Shown here in pieces: positions 33,103 to 42,638 of a DNA stretch of 64,000 nucleotides. The notes beneath the pieces are model-generated. The model was not told where the DNA came from, did not search any database, and saw nothing but the letters and a program-made list of their open reading frames with translations. Every line of letters begins with the position of its first letter. Within the stretch, counting starts at the first letter, position 1. Origin of the DNA: CAWDPQ01 sp963804245 (GTDB lineage: Bacteria; Acidobacteriota; Vicinamibacteria; Vicinamibacterales; 2-12-FULL-66-21); contig CAWDPQ010000006.1 of the NCBI GenBank assembly GCA_963804245.1, positions 62,001 through 126,000 on the forward strand. Direction: 5' to 3'. A program made the position numbers and the translations under genes.

Positions 33103-36049
33103 ATGAGGTGGAGCTGCGTCTTGGCCGGGGCAGTGCTTCTGCTCATGGCGGCGCCAGCCTGGATGCAATCCCTCTCAGCGCAGCGCGGTCAGCGCGGCTG
33201 GCCGCCTATCGCCGCCGAGACCAGGCCCTGGACGCGGTGGTGGTGGCAGGGGAGTGCGGTCGACAGCCGGTCGATCACGGCGCAGCTCCAGGCGCTCGCC
33301 GCGGCTGGAATCGGCGGCGTAGAAGTAACGCCGATCTACGGCGTTCGTGGTGCGGAAGCTCGTTTCATCTCCTACCTGTCGCCGGAGTGGATGGCGATGC
33401 TGAACCACACGCTTCGCGAGGCGGCCCGATTGAAGATAGGCGTGGACATGGCCACGGGAACCGGGTGGCCATTCGGCGGGCCGTGGGTTGATGACGAGAC
33501 GACGCCGCGATCGATTGTCTACAAGACGTGGACGCTCAGCGTCGGCGAACGTCTCGCCGAGCCCGTCAGGCTCCGACAGGCACCGCTCGTGCGCGCCATC
33601 GGCAACCAGATTCACGTCGTCAACGAAGGCGCACCTGGAGACCCGCCGCGCGGCGCTACGGCATCGGCACCGATCATCAAGCCTGAAGCGCGGGCCATCC
33701 AGATCGAAGATCTCATCGCGCCGCTGATCGCCAACCGCAATCTGCAGGCACTGGCTCTCGAGCAGGTGAGGTACCCGCGCGACTTGCCGCTCACCGTGCT
33801 GATGGCATATTCGGATGCGGGCAACGCGCTGGACCTGACCTCGCTCGTTCAGCCGGACGGCAGCCTTGACTGGACCGCTCCTCAGGGACGCTGGACGCTG
33901 TACGCGCTCTTCGCGGGCTGGCACGGCAAGCTCGTCGAGCGCGCGGCCCCCGGCGGCGAAGGCTACGTGATCGATCACTTCTCGACAGACGCCATCAGGA
34001 AGTACCTCCTGCCGTTCGATCGCGCGTTCACGGATCACCGCCTTGCCGGCCTCCGTGCGTTCTTCAACGACTCCTATGAGGTCGACGACGCGACGGGGGA
34101 GGCCGACTGGACGCCGCGCTTCTTCGAAGAGTTCGAGAAGCGTCGGGGGTACGACGTTCGGCGCCACCTGCCGGCGCTCCTCAGTGGTGAAGGAGGAGAC
34201 GTGGCCGCGCGCGTGCTCGCGGATTATCGGGAAACGATCTCGGACCTGCTCCTCGACACATTCACCACCGAGTGGTCCGCGTGGGCGAGACGTCAGGGGC
34301 GTCAAGTGCGCAACCAGGCACACGGATCCCCTGCGAGTCTGCTCGATCTTTATGCGGCGAGCGACATTCCCGAAACGGAGGGGTCGGAGGTTCTGCGGTT
34401 CAAGTGGGCGACGTCCGCGGCTCATGTCGCCGGACGCCGGCTGGTTTCTGCCGAAGCCGCGACGTGGCTCGGCGAGCACTTCCGGGTACGGCTGGCCGAC
34501 GTGCGGGCCGCGGTCGATCGATTCTTCGTCGCCGGCGTGAACCACATCGTCTACCACGGCACCGCGTACTCGCCCACTGACGATCCCTGGCCAGGCTGGC
34601 AGTTCTACGCCAGCGTCGAGTTCAGCCCGCAGAATGCCTGGTGGGACGACTTCGCCACGCTCAACACGTATGTGGCGCGCGTCCAGTCCTTCCTGCAATC
34701 CGGACGGCCCGACAACGACGTTCTGCTGTACTACCCGCTCTACGAGTCGCTGACGGTTCGTGGGAAATCGCTGCTGGCGCATTTCGGGGGCGCCGCGCCG
34801 CCGGCTCAAGGCACGACCTTCGAGAAGGCTGCGGAGACACTGCAGGCAGCGGGGTTCACATACGACTTCATCTCCGATCGTCAGCTGCGCCGGGTGCGCA
34901 CCGAGAATGGCCGTGTCATCACGGCAGGAGGAACGTCGTACCGCACCATCGTGCTGCCCTCGTCCCGCTACGTTCCTCTCGAAACCGTTTTGCAGGCCCT
35001 CGAGCTCGCACGCAACGGCGCGACTGTCGTGTCTTTCGACGGCTGGCCGTCCGACGTGAGCGGCCTGGTCGATCTCGACGGCAGACGAGCGCGCTTCAAG
35101 GCCTCAATCGAAGCGGTGACCTTCGGTGGAGCAGACACCGACGGCATCAGAGAAGCGTCAATCGGCCGTGGCCGCATCCTTCGGGGATCGGATCTTGGCC
35201 GCCTGCTCGCACGCGCTGACGTGCAGCGGGAGCCGATGCTCGACCACGGACTTCAGTTCGCACGTCGCGTCGACGCGATGGGCCGCATCTACTTCGTCAG
35301 CAACCCGGGCGATCGCGCGGTCGACGGGTGGGTGCCAATCGACAGTCGCGCGGCCACGGTCATGGCGTTCGATCCCATGGACGGACGCCGTGGACGTCTG
35401 ACCGCCCGTGGCAGCGGATCCGCGCGCGAGATCTACCTGCAGATGCCTGCTGGCGCGTCGTTGATCGTTGCCGAGTCACCGGTGTCAGCGGATGAAACCT
35501 TCGACGCGTTTCGCGCTGCTGGTGAACCCGTCATGGTTGCCGGATCGTGGACCGTGCGCTTTCTGAAGGGTGGCCCGCGCCTGCCGTCACGCCAAACTGT
35601 CGATCGGCTCGGCTCGTGGACGACGTTCGGTCACGACGCCGAGGTTTTCTCCGGTACTGCTGCCTACACGACGACGTTCCCACGGCCGAAGCCGGCCGGC
35701 CAGATGTGGCAGCTCGACCTTGGGCGCGTCGCCGAGAGCGCGCGGATCCGCCTGAACGGCCGCGAGCTCGCAGCGATCGTTGGCCCGCCGTATCGAGTCG
35801 GTACTCGATGCCTCGCAGCTGAAGGCTACGAACACACTGGAGGTATGGGTCACCAATCTGTCGGCGAATCGCATCAGAGACCTCGACTTGCGTGGTGTGC
35901 GCTGGAAGAAGTTCTACAACGTCAATTTCCCGGCCCGCCTTCCCGAGAACCGTGGACCGGACGGCCTCTTCACGGCGGCGCGGTGGGAGCCGCTCGAATC
36001 GGGGCTCCTCGGGCCGGTGACACTCACGCCTCTGACCGTCATTCGCTGA
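33103..36049 (+). pseudogene. GH106-like glycoside hydrolase (alpha-L-rhamnosidase type), single-base frameshift
   Basis: Exported (signal MRWSCVLAGAVLLLMAAPAW). RPWTRWWWQGSAVDSRSI and QALAAAGIGGVEVTPIYG begin the family's TIM barrel; FFNDSYEVDDATGEADWTPR holds likely catalytic acids; NHIVYHGTAYSP follows. The C-terminal beta-sandwich reads ARIRLNGRELAAIVGPPYRV in the first frame, then LDASQLKATNTLEVWVTNLS and DLRGVRWKKFYNVNFPARLP in another. Deleting one G at 35800/35801 (TCGGTACT to TCGTACT) joins them and gives a stop at 36049. About 981 residues. Same lesion as recG and amrS. Confidence 0.85.
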
Positions 36050-36080
36050 GGGCCGTCGTGACGTGTCCAGAGATCCGATG

Positions 36081-36327
36081 GGGGTCAGATCTTGTTTTTT
36101 GCAAGAGTGTCCTCTTTTCGAGGCAGACCCGCAGCAAACCAATCCGGCCAATAGTTTGCGTCAGACGCTTTTAGGAGGATTGGCGCCCGCGCGCGCGGCA
36201 CTCGTCAATCGGTCCGGACCGCGGTCCGCACGTACGGAGCACGATCAACGCTGGGCCGCGACCCTAGAGTCCAGCGCGCGAGATGTCACCCTCAGGGGAC
36301 GCCGCTGCAAGAAACAAGATCTGACCC
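36081..36327. repeat. Palindrome arms 200 bases apart, TCAGATCTTG family, copy C
   Basis: Left arm 36081-36104 (GGGGTCAGATCTTG then T6 and GCAA) and right arm 36306-36327 (TGCAAGAAACAAGATCTGAC, then CC). In other copies the arms are 12-20 bases apart; here about 200 bases lie between them. The insert has no clear gene and its ends do not pair well. It may be an insertion into the loop or two half elements. Confidence 0.7.
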
Positions 36328-37000
36328 GCTCCAACGTCTCGCGTCGGGACCGATCGTGCGCTCGGAATTTGTCCGCGCTCACAGCGGTAAACAGAGCTTC
36401 CGCATGCTGGTTTAACACGAGCGCTCGCTGGCCAGGAATGAGCTTCGATCTGAGAATCGGTGACCATTCCTTCCGCAGATCCGGTGCTCGCCGGCAAGAG
36501 TCGCCGGATCGGCCAGGTCTGCGAGGTAGAACTGCGAGAAGACGAGCCGATTTAGAAGATACACGCCCGCGGGCCGAAATGGCGATCAGAGGACATACCG
36601 GTGGTCGTGCATGGCGCTGAGCGAGGGAAGTCCCGCGTCGGACAAGCGTATCGAGTTCGGCGACGAGCTCTGGCGAGAGGTCCTGGCAGCGCTCAACCAT
36701 GTCGCTCGCGGCTTCGCGCAGTCCTCGAATCGACTGCGACGCCGGATTCGATGAAGATTGTAAAAGAGACACCGCGTTGCATCCGAGAGGCGGCCTGACG
36801 ATGAAGTCAACAACCTGCTGGATGAACCCGCGAAGCTGATGCTTCTCGCCGGCTCGGCTCCATCGGCCACCCGCTAGTGATTCGCGTGCGAACGCTCGTC
36901 CGAACTGGGCTCGACACTTTTCACTTCAGCAGGCGTCTGAGCCACTGGCTCACAGAGGTAAACCGCGCCTCCTCCTACACACGCGCTCCACGAGAAGCAT
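36328..37000. other. Gene-poor stretch with a possible gene remnant
   Basis: No intact gene. On the minus strand between about 36780 and 36440 fragments in two or three frames look coding: SIRGLREAASDMVERCQDL, SPELVAELDTL, LSDAGLPSLSAMHDHRYVL, then a stop and GVYLLNRLVFSQFYLADLAD. They could be one small broken protein of unknown family. From 36790 to 37000 nothing was recognised. Confidence 0.4.
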
Positions 37001-37511
37001 TCATTCGCGCGCTCGCCTGGTCCACTGCCAGAGTCCTGCGGTGACGCTCGAAGGGCAGGCGGTGCCCCAATTGCCGCGCCAGCATGACCAGCTGCCCACG
37101 ATGGTGAGCCTCGTGCGCCACGAAGTAGCTGAGAAAATGCGGGAGATCGGTAGGAAAGTTCTGCCACGCCGCCCGGGGAACCGCACCGCCACGAGCAACA
37201 CCGAGCCGGATCAACCGCGTGATGCCTTCGCTGCTCCGCGACAGCGCGCGGAGGAGCTCGGGCGGACGGACCACGCGGCCATCAACGGTGCGCGGGACCG
37301 GAATGCGATGGCGCGCACCCAGCATCTTGATCCACATGCATCGCGCATTGTGGATGTGGGCCGCGATCATCCGGACCGTCCGGCGGGGGCTGCCCGGAAC
37401 ACTCTGCGACCACAACTCGGGGGGGAGGTTCTCCAGGAGATACACCGTGACGCGGTGGTTGGTGTGCCACGCGGCGATCAGCCCCTTGCCGTCCTCGGGA
37501 TCTCGCGGCAC
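37001..37511 (-). pseudogene. DinB-family protein, one frameshift near the C-terminus
   Basis: Four-helix-bundle metal-binding protein of the DinB/YfiT type. RTVRMIAAHIHNARCMWIKM and SYFVAHEAHHRGQLVMLARQ carry the His triad. In the first frame the end is FERHRRTLAVDQASARM, but the frame shifted by one base gives the family-like end SSVTAGLWQWTRRARE and a stop at 37001. One extra T (coding strand) at about 37051-37052 explains the break. GTG start at 37511 is a guess; an upstream start is possible. The enzyme activity of the family varies (thiol transferases among others). Confidence 0.75.
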
Positions 37512-37544
37512 TCGCTCGACTCCAGATCAACGCTTCGCTTTGGA

Positions 37545-37606
37545 GGGGTCAGATCTTGTTTCTTGCACGCTTGTTGAGAACGGTGCAAGAAACAAGATCT
37601 GACCCC
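37545..37606. repeat. Long palindrome, TCAGATCTTGTTTCTTGC family, copy D
   Basis: Perfect 24-bp arms (37545-37568 and 37583-37606; core GTCAGATCTTGTTTCTTGCA) with a 14-base loop. This is the cleanest copy and defines the family. It lies upstream of the divergent DinB gene and about 200 bases before the alpha/beta hydrolase. Confidence 0.9.
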
Positions 37607-37813
37607 CTTCAAACGCACAACCGAGGCCGGATGTTAGCACGGTGCGAAGTAGAATCTGGCCGTCGTCACCGTCGCCGGAGTTTGCGGTTTAGTCGAGCGG
37701 CCGTCTGCGACGCGACATGCAGTGGACATCGTCCGTGCGTTGTTTCTCACTTCGATGCGCGTCTCAGGATCGCCCCGCGCTCGCGTCGGCGCCTGTGAAG
37801 GTTCGGCGGTCCT

Positions 37814-38632
37814 GTGATCCGCCTGCTACTGCTGACGGTGTGCCTTGTGTTGGTCGGCGGTACTGCCGAAGCCCAGGTGCGCAGTCCAGACACGATAACG
37901 GTCCAGAGCGGCGCTCTCACACTCAGCGGTTTGCTCTGGCGTCCCGCCGGCAGCGGCCCGTTCCCCGCCATCCTCTATAACCACGGCAGCGGAGCGCAGA
38001 GGGATTCACGAGGGCCGGAAATACTGGGTCCGCTCTTTGCCCGCCACGGCTACGTGTTCTTGTATCTGTTTCGGCGAGGCGCCGGACTCTCATTCAATCA
38101 AGGCACCAACAGCGGAGAGCTGATGAACCGCGCGTTGGTGGCGAAGGGACGAGAAGGACGAAACCAAGTGCAGCTTCAGTTGCTGGACGTCGAGATGAAT
38201 GACGTTCTCGCCGGCCTTGCGTTTCTGCGCGCACGTCCCGAAGTTGATACCAGCCGCGTTGGGTGCGTCGGTCACTCCTTCGGCGGTTCGCTCGCCCTGC
38301 TCCTGACCGAACGCGATCCGGGTGTGCGGGCCGTTGTCCTGTTTGGAGGCGCCGCGGGCAGTTGGGACGACTCGCCGCCGCTGCAGTCGCGACTGCTCGC
38401 CGCAGCGCGCGGTAAGACGCCGGTCTTCTTTGCTTACGCGGCGAACGATTTTTCGATAGCGCCGGCGAAAGTGCTGGGCGCTGAGATGACACGGCTCGGT
38501 AGACCGAACCGGGTACAGATTTATTCACCGGTCGGCAAGACTGCGACCGAGGGACATGACCTGGTTCACATCGCTGTGCCGACGTGGGAGCGCGACGTGT
38601 TCGCGTTTCTGGACGCGTACCTGCGAAAGTGA
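37814..38632 (+). CDS. Exported alpha/beta hydrolase (dienelactone hydrolase-like)
   Basis: 272 residues from GTG at 37814, signal peptide IRLLLLTVCLVLVGGTAEAQ. Oxyanion region PFPAILYNHGSGAQRDSRGP; nucleophile Ser in GCVGHSFGGSLALLL; Asp near FFAYAANDFSIAPA; His in EGHDLVHIAVP. All triad residues are present. Substrate unknown. Flanked by palindrome copies D and E. Confidence 0.87.
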   Translation: MIRLLLLTVCLVLVGGTAEAQVRSPDTITVQSGALTLSGLLWRPAGSGPFPAILYNHGSGAQRDSRGPEILGPLFARHGYVFLYLFRRGAGLSFNQGTNSGELMNRALVAKGREGRNQVQLQLLDVEMNDVLAGLAFLRARPEVDTSRVGCVGHSFGGSLALLLTERDPGVRAVVLFGGAAGSWDDSPPLQSRLLAAARGKTPVFFAYAANDFSIAPAKVLGAEMTRLGRPNRVQIYSPVGKTATEGHDLVHIAVPTWERDVFAFLDAYLRK

Positions 38633-38653
38633 CGCTGGGACGGGGGGAAGGCG

Positions 38654-38728
38654 GGGGTCAGATCTTGTTTCTTGCAGGGATCTCTGTCGCGGAAAGAGGA
38701 CATCCCTGCAAGAAACAGATCTGATCTC
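38654..38728. repeat. Long palindrome, TCAGATCTTGTTTCTTGC family, copy E
   Basis: Left arm 38654-38681 (GGGGTCAGATCTTGTTTC.. to GGGAT) and right arm 38702-38728 starting ATCCCTGCAAGAAACAGATC. The right arm lacks the two-base AG of the left arm, as in copy A. Loop of 20 bases. It sits between converging genes and would serve as a terminator in both directions. Confidence 0.85.
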
Positions 38729-38770
38729 CCGAAGGAACATCTCCCGATCTGACTCCAGGGCAGACCAGTC

Positions 38771-40051
38771 TTATCGTGCCGGGCGGCTGCCGAGTGTCAC
38801 CTCGAGCGTGAGCGGCTTGCCGTCGCGAATCACGCGCAACGCCACGGTATCGCCGGGCTTGTGTGCGCGCAGGGCGTCGGTCAGCCCCTGGAGATCGGCA
38901 ACATCGAGCGTTCCCATGGCGACGATGATGTCACCGGCCCGCACGCCGGCCTTTTCAGCAGGGGAGCCCGGGCCGACACCGCTCAGTTTGACGCCGCGAT
39001 CGACCGGGCTGAAATCCGGCACGCTGCCGAGATACGTACCCGACCCTCGACCTGCGGTCGCGGACGGCGGCTGGCCCGCCCCACGCCGCAACGTCAGTTG
39101 CTGAGGCCGCGCCGCCGCCGTCGAGGCGATCTCCACCACCATCTTCGTGACCTTCTCGAGCCCAGTGGCGTCGATCTTGTCCGCGTCGTCCGTCGGCTTG
39201 TGGTAGTCACCGTGCGTGTTCGTGAACAGATGCAGGACCGGGATGTCCTTCGTGTAGAACGATGTGTGATCGCTCGGTCCGTAGCCTTCGCCACGCGTGG
39301 CGATCGCGATCCCCGCGCGCGCCGCCGCCGGATCGACGAGCGCCCGCCATTCGTCGGCGGTATCCACGCCGTAGACGATGAGCGGACCGGCGCCAAGGCG
39401 GCCGACCATATCCAGATTGATCATCGCCGTCATGCGACCAGTGATCGTCGGATGGGCGACGAAGTATGCGGAGCCCAGCAAGCCGGATTCCTCGCCCGTG
39501 AACGCGACGAAGAGCACGCTGCGCGCCGGACGCGGCCCGGCGGCAAACGCGCGCGCGGCGGAGAGCACGACGGACACGCCCGAGGCATTGTCGTCGGCGC
39601 CGTTGTGGATGGCGGCATCACCTGGCGCGAGCGACGATTGACTGCCACCTTCGCCAAGGTGATCGTAGTGCGCGCCGATGACGATCCATTCGTCCTTCAG
39701 GCGTGCGTCAGTGCCGTCGAGCGCGGCGATCACGTTGCGGCCAGTGCCGCCCGCGGCGTGCGGGTTGAGCGTCGAGGCGAGCGACAGGCTCTGGAAAAAC
39801 GTGCCGTTGTCACCCGCGGGGCGCAGCCGCACCTTCCCGAACTCACCGGCGATGTAATCGCCGGCGCACCGTTCGCCGTCACTGCCCGCCAGGCGGCCGT
39901 GCAGCGCATCATCGGCCAGATAGCGGACGTCAGCGAGCGGACCGGTGGCGCCGCGGATGATGTCGGCGGGAGCGGGACACGTCTCGCGAGCTGACGGCTG
40001 GATCCACACCGCCGTCAGCCAGACGAAGAGAGCCGTGAGCGTAGGTTGCAT
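38771..40051 (-). CDS. Exported M28-family aminopeptidase with C-terminal PDZ domain
   Basis: Zinc peptidase, 426 residues. Signal MQPTLTALFVWLTAVWIQPS; PA-like insert; zinc ligands in VIGAHYDHLG, HNGADDNASGV, FTGEESGLLGS, INLDMVGRLG and a late His in LHLFTNTHGDYHKPTDDADK. The PDZ domain covers about residues 335-425 (VKLSGVGPGSPAEKAGVRAG, VALRVIRDGKPLTLEV). All metal ligands present. Start ATG at 40051, preceded by GGGAAACG. 26 bases after the next gene upstream, so probably one transcript. Confidence 0.92.
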   Translation of the reverse strand: MQPTLTALFVWLTAVWIQPSARETCPAPADIIRGATGPLADVRYLADDALHGRLAGSDGERCAGDYIAGEFGKVRLRPAGDNGTFFQSLSLASTLNPHAAGGTGRNVIAALDGTDARLKDEWIVIGAHYDHLGEGGSQSSLAPGDAAIHNGADDNASGVSVVLSAARAFAAGPRPARSVLFVAFTGEESGLLGSAYFVAHPTITGRMTAMINLDMVGRLGAGPLIVYGVDTADEWRALVDPAAARAGIAIATRGEGYGPSDHTSFYTKDIPVLHLFTNTHGDYHKPTDDADKIDATGLEKVTKMVVEIASTAAARPQQLTLRRGAGQPPSATAGRGSGTYLGSVPDFSPVDRGVKLSGVGPGSPAEKAGVRAGDIIVAMGTLDVADLQGLTDALRAHKPGDTVALRVIRDGKPLTLEVTLGSRPAR

Positions 40052-40077
40052 CGTTTCCCTCAGACCGCCAATCGGCC

Positions 40078-41331
40078 TTACCCCCACCACGTCTCGCCAG
40101 GCGCCAGATGCGCCTTGGCGACGTCGGGATTGAGCTCGATCCCGTAGCCCGGCTTGTCGCGAATCCTGTAGTATCCCGCCTCGAAAATCGGCCCGTCGTG
40201 AACGACGAGGTCCTGCCACCAGTCGATATAGCGGGCGAGCTCGTGGACGCGGAAATTGCGCATTGATGCCGCGGCGTGGCACGAGGCAATCGTACCGACC
40301 GGGCTGGCCGGGTTGTGGGCGGCGGTCCAGATGTAATAGTTGTCCGCCAGATCGTGAATCCGCTTCGCTTCCATCAATCCGCCCGACTTCGGGATGTCGA
40401 TGTGGACGATGTCGCAGCCCTGCAGCTCGATGAGGCGCCGGAATCCGTCGCGAGTGTATAAGTTCTCTCCGGTGCAGATCGGAATGTCGACGGCGTGCGT
40501 GACGCGCGCCATGGCTTCGGCGTTGCCCGGGGGCACCGGATCTTCCAGCCACATCGGCTTCGCCGGCTCGATCGCCTTCGCCATTTGAATCGCGTCGCGA
40601 ACGTCGTACTTCCAGTGCGCTTCGACGCCGAAGTCGATATCCGGACCCAGCTCTTCGCGCACGATCTCCATCGCCTTGCCGATGCGGCGCAGATCCTTCA
40701 GCGTGAGATTGCGTGTGTAGCGGTCGTGCCCCGGTTCCTTGTATTCGGGATCGGCTTTGGGAGGAATGCCGTCGCCCTGGAACTTGAACGCCGTCCAGCC
40801 GAACTTTTCCGCCTTCGCCTGCCGCACCTGATCGCGCCAGGCCTGCGGATCCTCGGGGCGCTCGACGGAGGGCATGGTGCGATAAAAGCGGACACGGTCG
40901 CGGAACCGCCCGCCGAGCAGGTTGCAGGCTGGCGTCTGCAGGATCCGTCCCGCCAGATCCCATAGCGCGATCTCGATGCCGCTGGCAGCCGTCACGGTGA
41001 CTCCGGCAATCGCGCCCGCACCTGCACTCTCCATCAACATCTTCGTGTACAGCTTGTCGACGTTGAGCGGATCTTCACCCTGGACGATCGGACGAAGCTT
41101 GTTGATGACGAGATCCTTGACGCCCCAGCCCCAATACGCCTCACCGATTCCGTACAGCCCGGCGTCGGTCTCGACCTTGATCAGATTCCAATCCCACGTA
41201 CCGCGCACGATCATGCACTTGACGTCGGTGATCTTGATCTTGCCCTTGTGCTGCTGCGCATGAGTGCGTAACGGCATGAGGCCCACCGCCGCCAGACCCG
41301 CTGCCGATTGCAGGAAGGTTCGCCTGTTCAT
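40078..41331 (-). CDS. Enolase-superfamily enzyme (mandelate racemase type), Tat signal
   Basis: Likely sugar-acid dehydratase (galactonate dehydratase-like). 417 residues. MNRRTFLQSAAGLAAVGLMP is a twin-arginine-type signal, so export in folded form is predicted. Barrel motifs: FKFQGDG, DFGVEAHWKYD, MWLEDPVPPGNAEAMARV, ICTGENLYTRDGFRRLI, DIPKSGGLMEAKRIHDLAD, WTAAHNPASPVGTIASCHAA. Metal-binding Asp/Glu/Glu are present. Start ATG at 41331 with GGCGAGG upstream. Confidence 0.9.
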   Translation of the reverse strand: MNRRTFLQSAAGLAAVGLMPLRTHAQQHKGKIKITDVKCMIVRGTWDWNLIKVETDAGLYGIGEAYWGWGVKDLVINKLRPIVQGEDPLNVDKLYTKMLMESAGAGAIAGVTVTAASGIEIALWDLAGRILQTPACNLLGGRFRDRVRFYRTMPSVERPEDPQAWRDQVRQAKAEKFGWTAFKFQGDGIPPKADPEYKEPGHDRYTRNLTLKDLRRIGKAMEIVREELGPDIDFGVEAHWKYDVRDAIQMAKAIEPAKPMWLEDPVPPGNAEAMARVTHAVDIPICTGENLYTRDGFRRLIELQGCDIVHIDIPKSGGLMEAKRIHDLADNYYIWTAAHNPASPVGTIASCHAAASMRNFRVHELARYIDWWQDLVVHDGPIFEAGYYRIRDKPGYGIELNPDVAKAHLAPGETWWG

Positions 41332-41365
41332 CGCATCCTCGCCGTTACAGACCGTCGCGCTGATG

Positions 41366-42589
41366 CTACTGCTGTTCCTTGACGCTGAACAGCAGCCGCG
41401 CCGCCGCCCGGCCCTCATCCTGCTCGAGCGCGTAGAACGATGCGCTGATCGACCCGAGGGGCTTGATCGCAATCCCCAGCGTCCGCCCATCGATCATCCG
41501 CTGCAACACCGGCCGCGAGATCGTGAAGTAGGTCTTGCCGCCATCGCCTTCGGTAACCGGCCAGTCGATGATCATCTGCGTGTTCAACACGCGCTCGAGA
41601 GGCTGGAACCGTCGCAGGCTGTCGGCCGTGACAGTCTTTTGATCCCAGGCAGGATCGCCGCCCATGATCTCGACGACCCGGACGAGCCCGAAGTCTTTCA
41701 ACGGGTCCGACGTTTTCTGCACGGAATGTGTGGTGAGCTCGAGCAGCCCATGGTCCGCCACCTGGCGTCCCGACCACGAGCTGAGATCGAAGCGCAGGAT
41801 CACGTACTGCGTGCCGTTGACCGTGAGAACGCGCTTCTTCACGCCGTCGTCCTGCACGTACCAGTTGTTCAGATTGACGTCCGGGTTGGCGAGATCGATG
41901 ACGACATCCTGCATCGCTCGTGCAGCATGCCGGAACGTCTTCGGATCGGGAATTGGCGGATGATAGGGGACGACAGCACCTTTGTCTGGCCCGGCGCGTG
42001 TGACGTCGACAATGTCCACCTTGAAGTGGTCGACGTCCACCTGGTACTTCTCGAGGCCCCAATCGATCAGCGCCATCTGTCCGAATACCGTGTCGCCCGG
42101 AACGGCAGGGAAGTCACGTGTCGTCATGCTGATGGTGTGCCAGGTGTCGCTGTCGGGGATGTCGAACTCCATCAGATGGCTGTGAAAGTCCGTGGTCCGC
42201 TGGGTGTTCAGGTGAAGATTCACCCGACGCGGAGCATGACTGACACGGATGCGCGCCTCGATGCGCAACTCCATCTCCGGCCGGGCGAGCTGCTGGAGAT
42301 CCATACGCTCCGACACCTTGTGCTTGATGAGCGCCCACCAGATACCGCGTCGATCGGTTGTCGCATCGACGCGGACCGATGCGTAACCCTCGCCACCTTG
42401 CTGGAACGTCATGGTGGCCGTGCCATCGCCGGTCCGGAACGCCCAGCCGTCGCGGCCCTGCGCGTCCATCGTGATCGACGATCCGTTGAAGTCGTCCACG
42501 AACTGCGCGCCGGCCAACGGCACGAGAGGCGGCGCAGCGATCACCACGACGAACACTGCCATCCGCCAGGCACTTCGGGGGCAGGTCAT
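41366..42589 (-). CDS. Hypothetical exported protein
   Basis: 407 residues with signal peptide (WRMAVFVVVIAAPPLVPLAG). Two parts: an N-terminal half rich in beta strands that resembles a concanavalin-like or carbohydrate-binding sandwich (FNGSSITMDAQGRDGW, LRIEARIRVSHAPRRVNLHL), and a C-terminal half (DVVIDLANPDVNLNNWYVQD, VILRFDLSSWSGRQVADHGL) like DNRLRE/CBM96-type domains. No catalytic site seen. 34 bases upstream of the enolase-superfamily gene, suggesting a shared role in polysaccharide or sugar-acid use (inference). Confidence 0.65.
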   Translation of the reverse strand: MTCPRSAWRMAVFVVVIAAPPLVPLAGAQFVDDFNGSSITMDAQGRDGWAFRTGDGTATMTFQQGGEGYASVRVDATTDRRGIWWALIKHKVSERMDLQQLARPEMELRIEARIRVSHAPRRVNLHLNTQRTTDFHSHLMEFDIPDSDTWHTISMTTRDFPAVPGDTVFGQMALIDWGLEKYQVDVDHFKVDIVDVTRAGPDKGAVVPYHPPIPDPKTFRHAARAMQDVVIDLANPDVNLNNWYVQDDGVKKRVLTVNGTQYVILRFDLSSWSGRQVADHGLLELTTHSVQKTSDPLKDFGLVRVVEIMGGDPAWDQKTVTADSLRRFQPLERVLNTQMIIDWPVTEGDGGKTYFTISRPVLQRMIDGRTLGIAIKPLGSISASFYALEQDEGRAAARLLFSVKEQQ

Positions 42590-42638
42590 AACGCACTCCA
42601 GTCCCGGCTGTTTCGCAAGAAGATAGCCGAAAAGGGTA

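Noticed and set aside
36063..36620. Plus-strand protein covering palindrome copy C
   Set aside because: The frame runs through both palindrome arms, is Arg/Ser-rich and has no recognisable domain.
38771..40963. Open frame reading upstream from the M28 peptidase to 40963
   Set aside because: The part before 40051 is the out-of-frame reading of the enolase-superfamily gene; the peptidase signal peptide starts at 40051.
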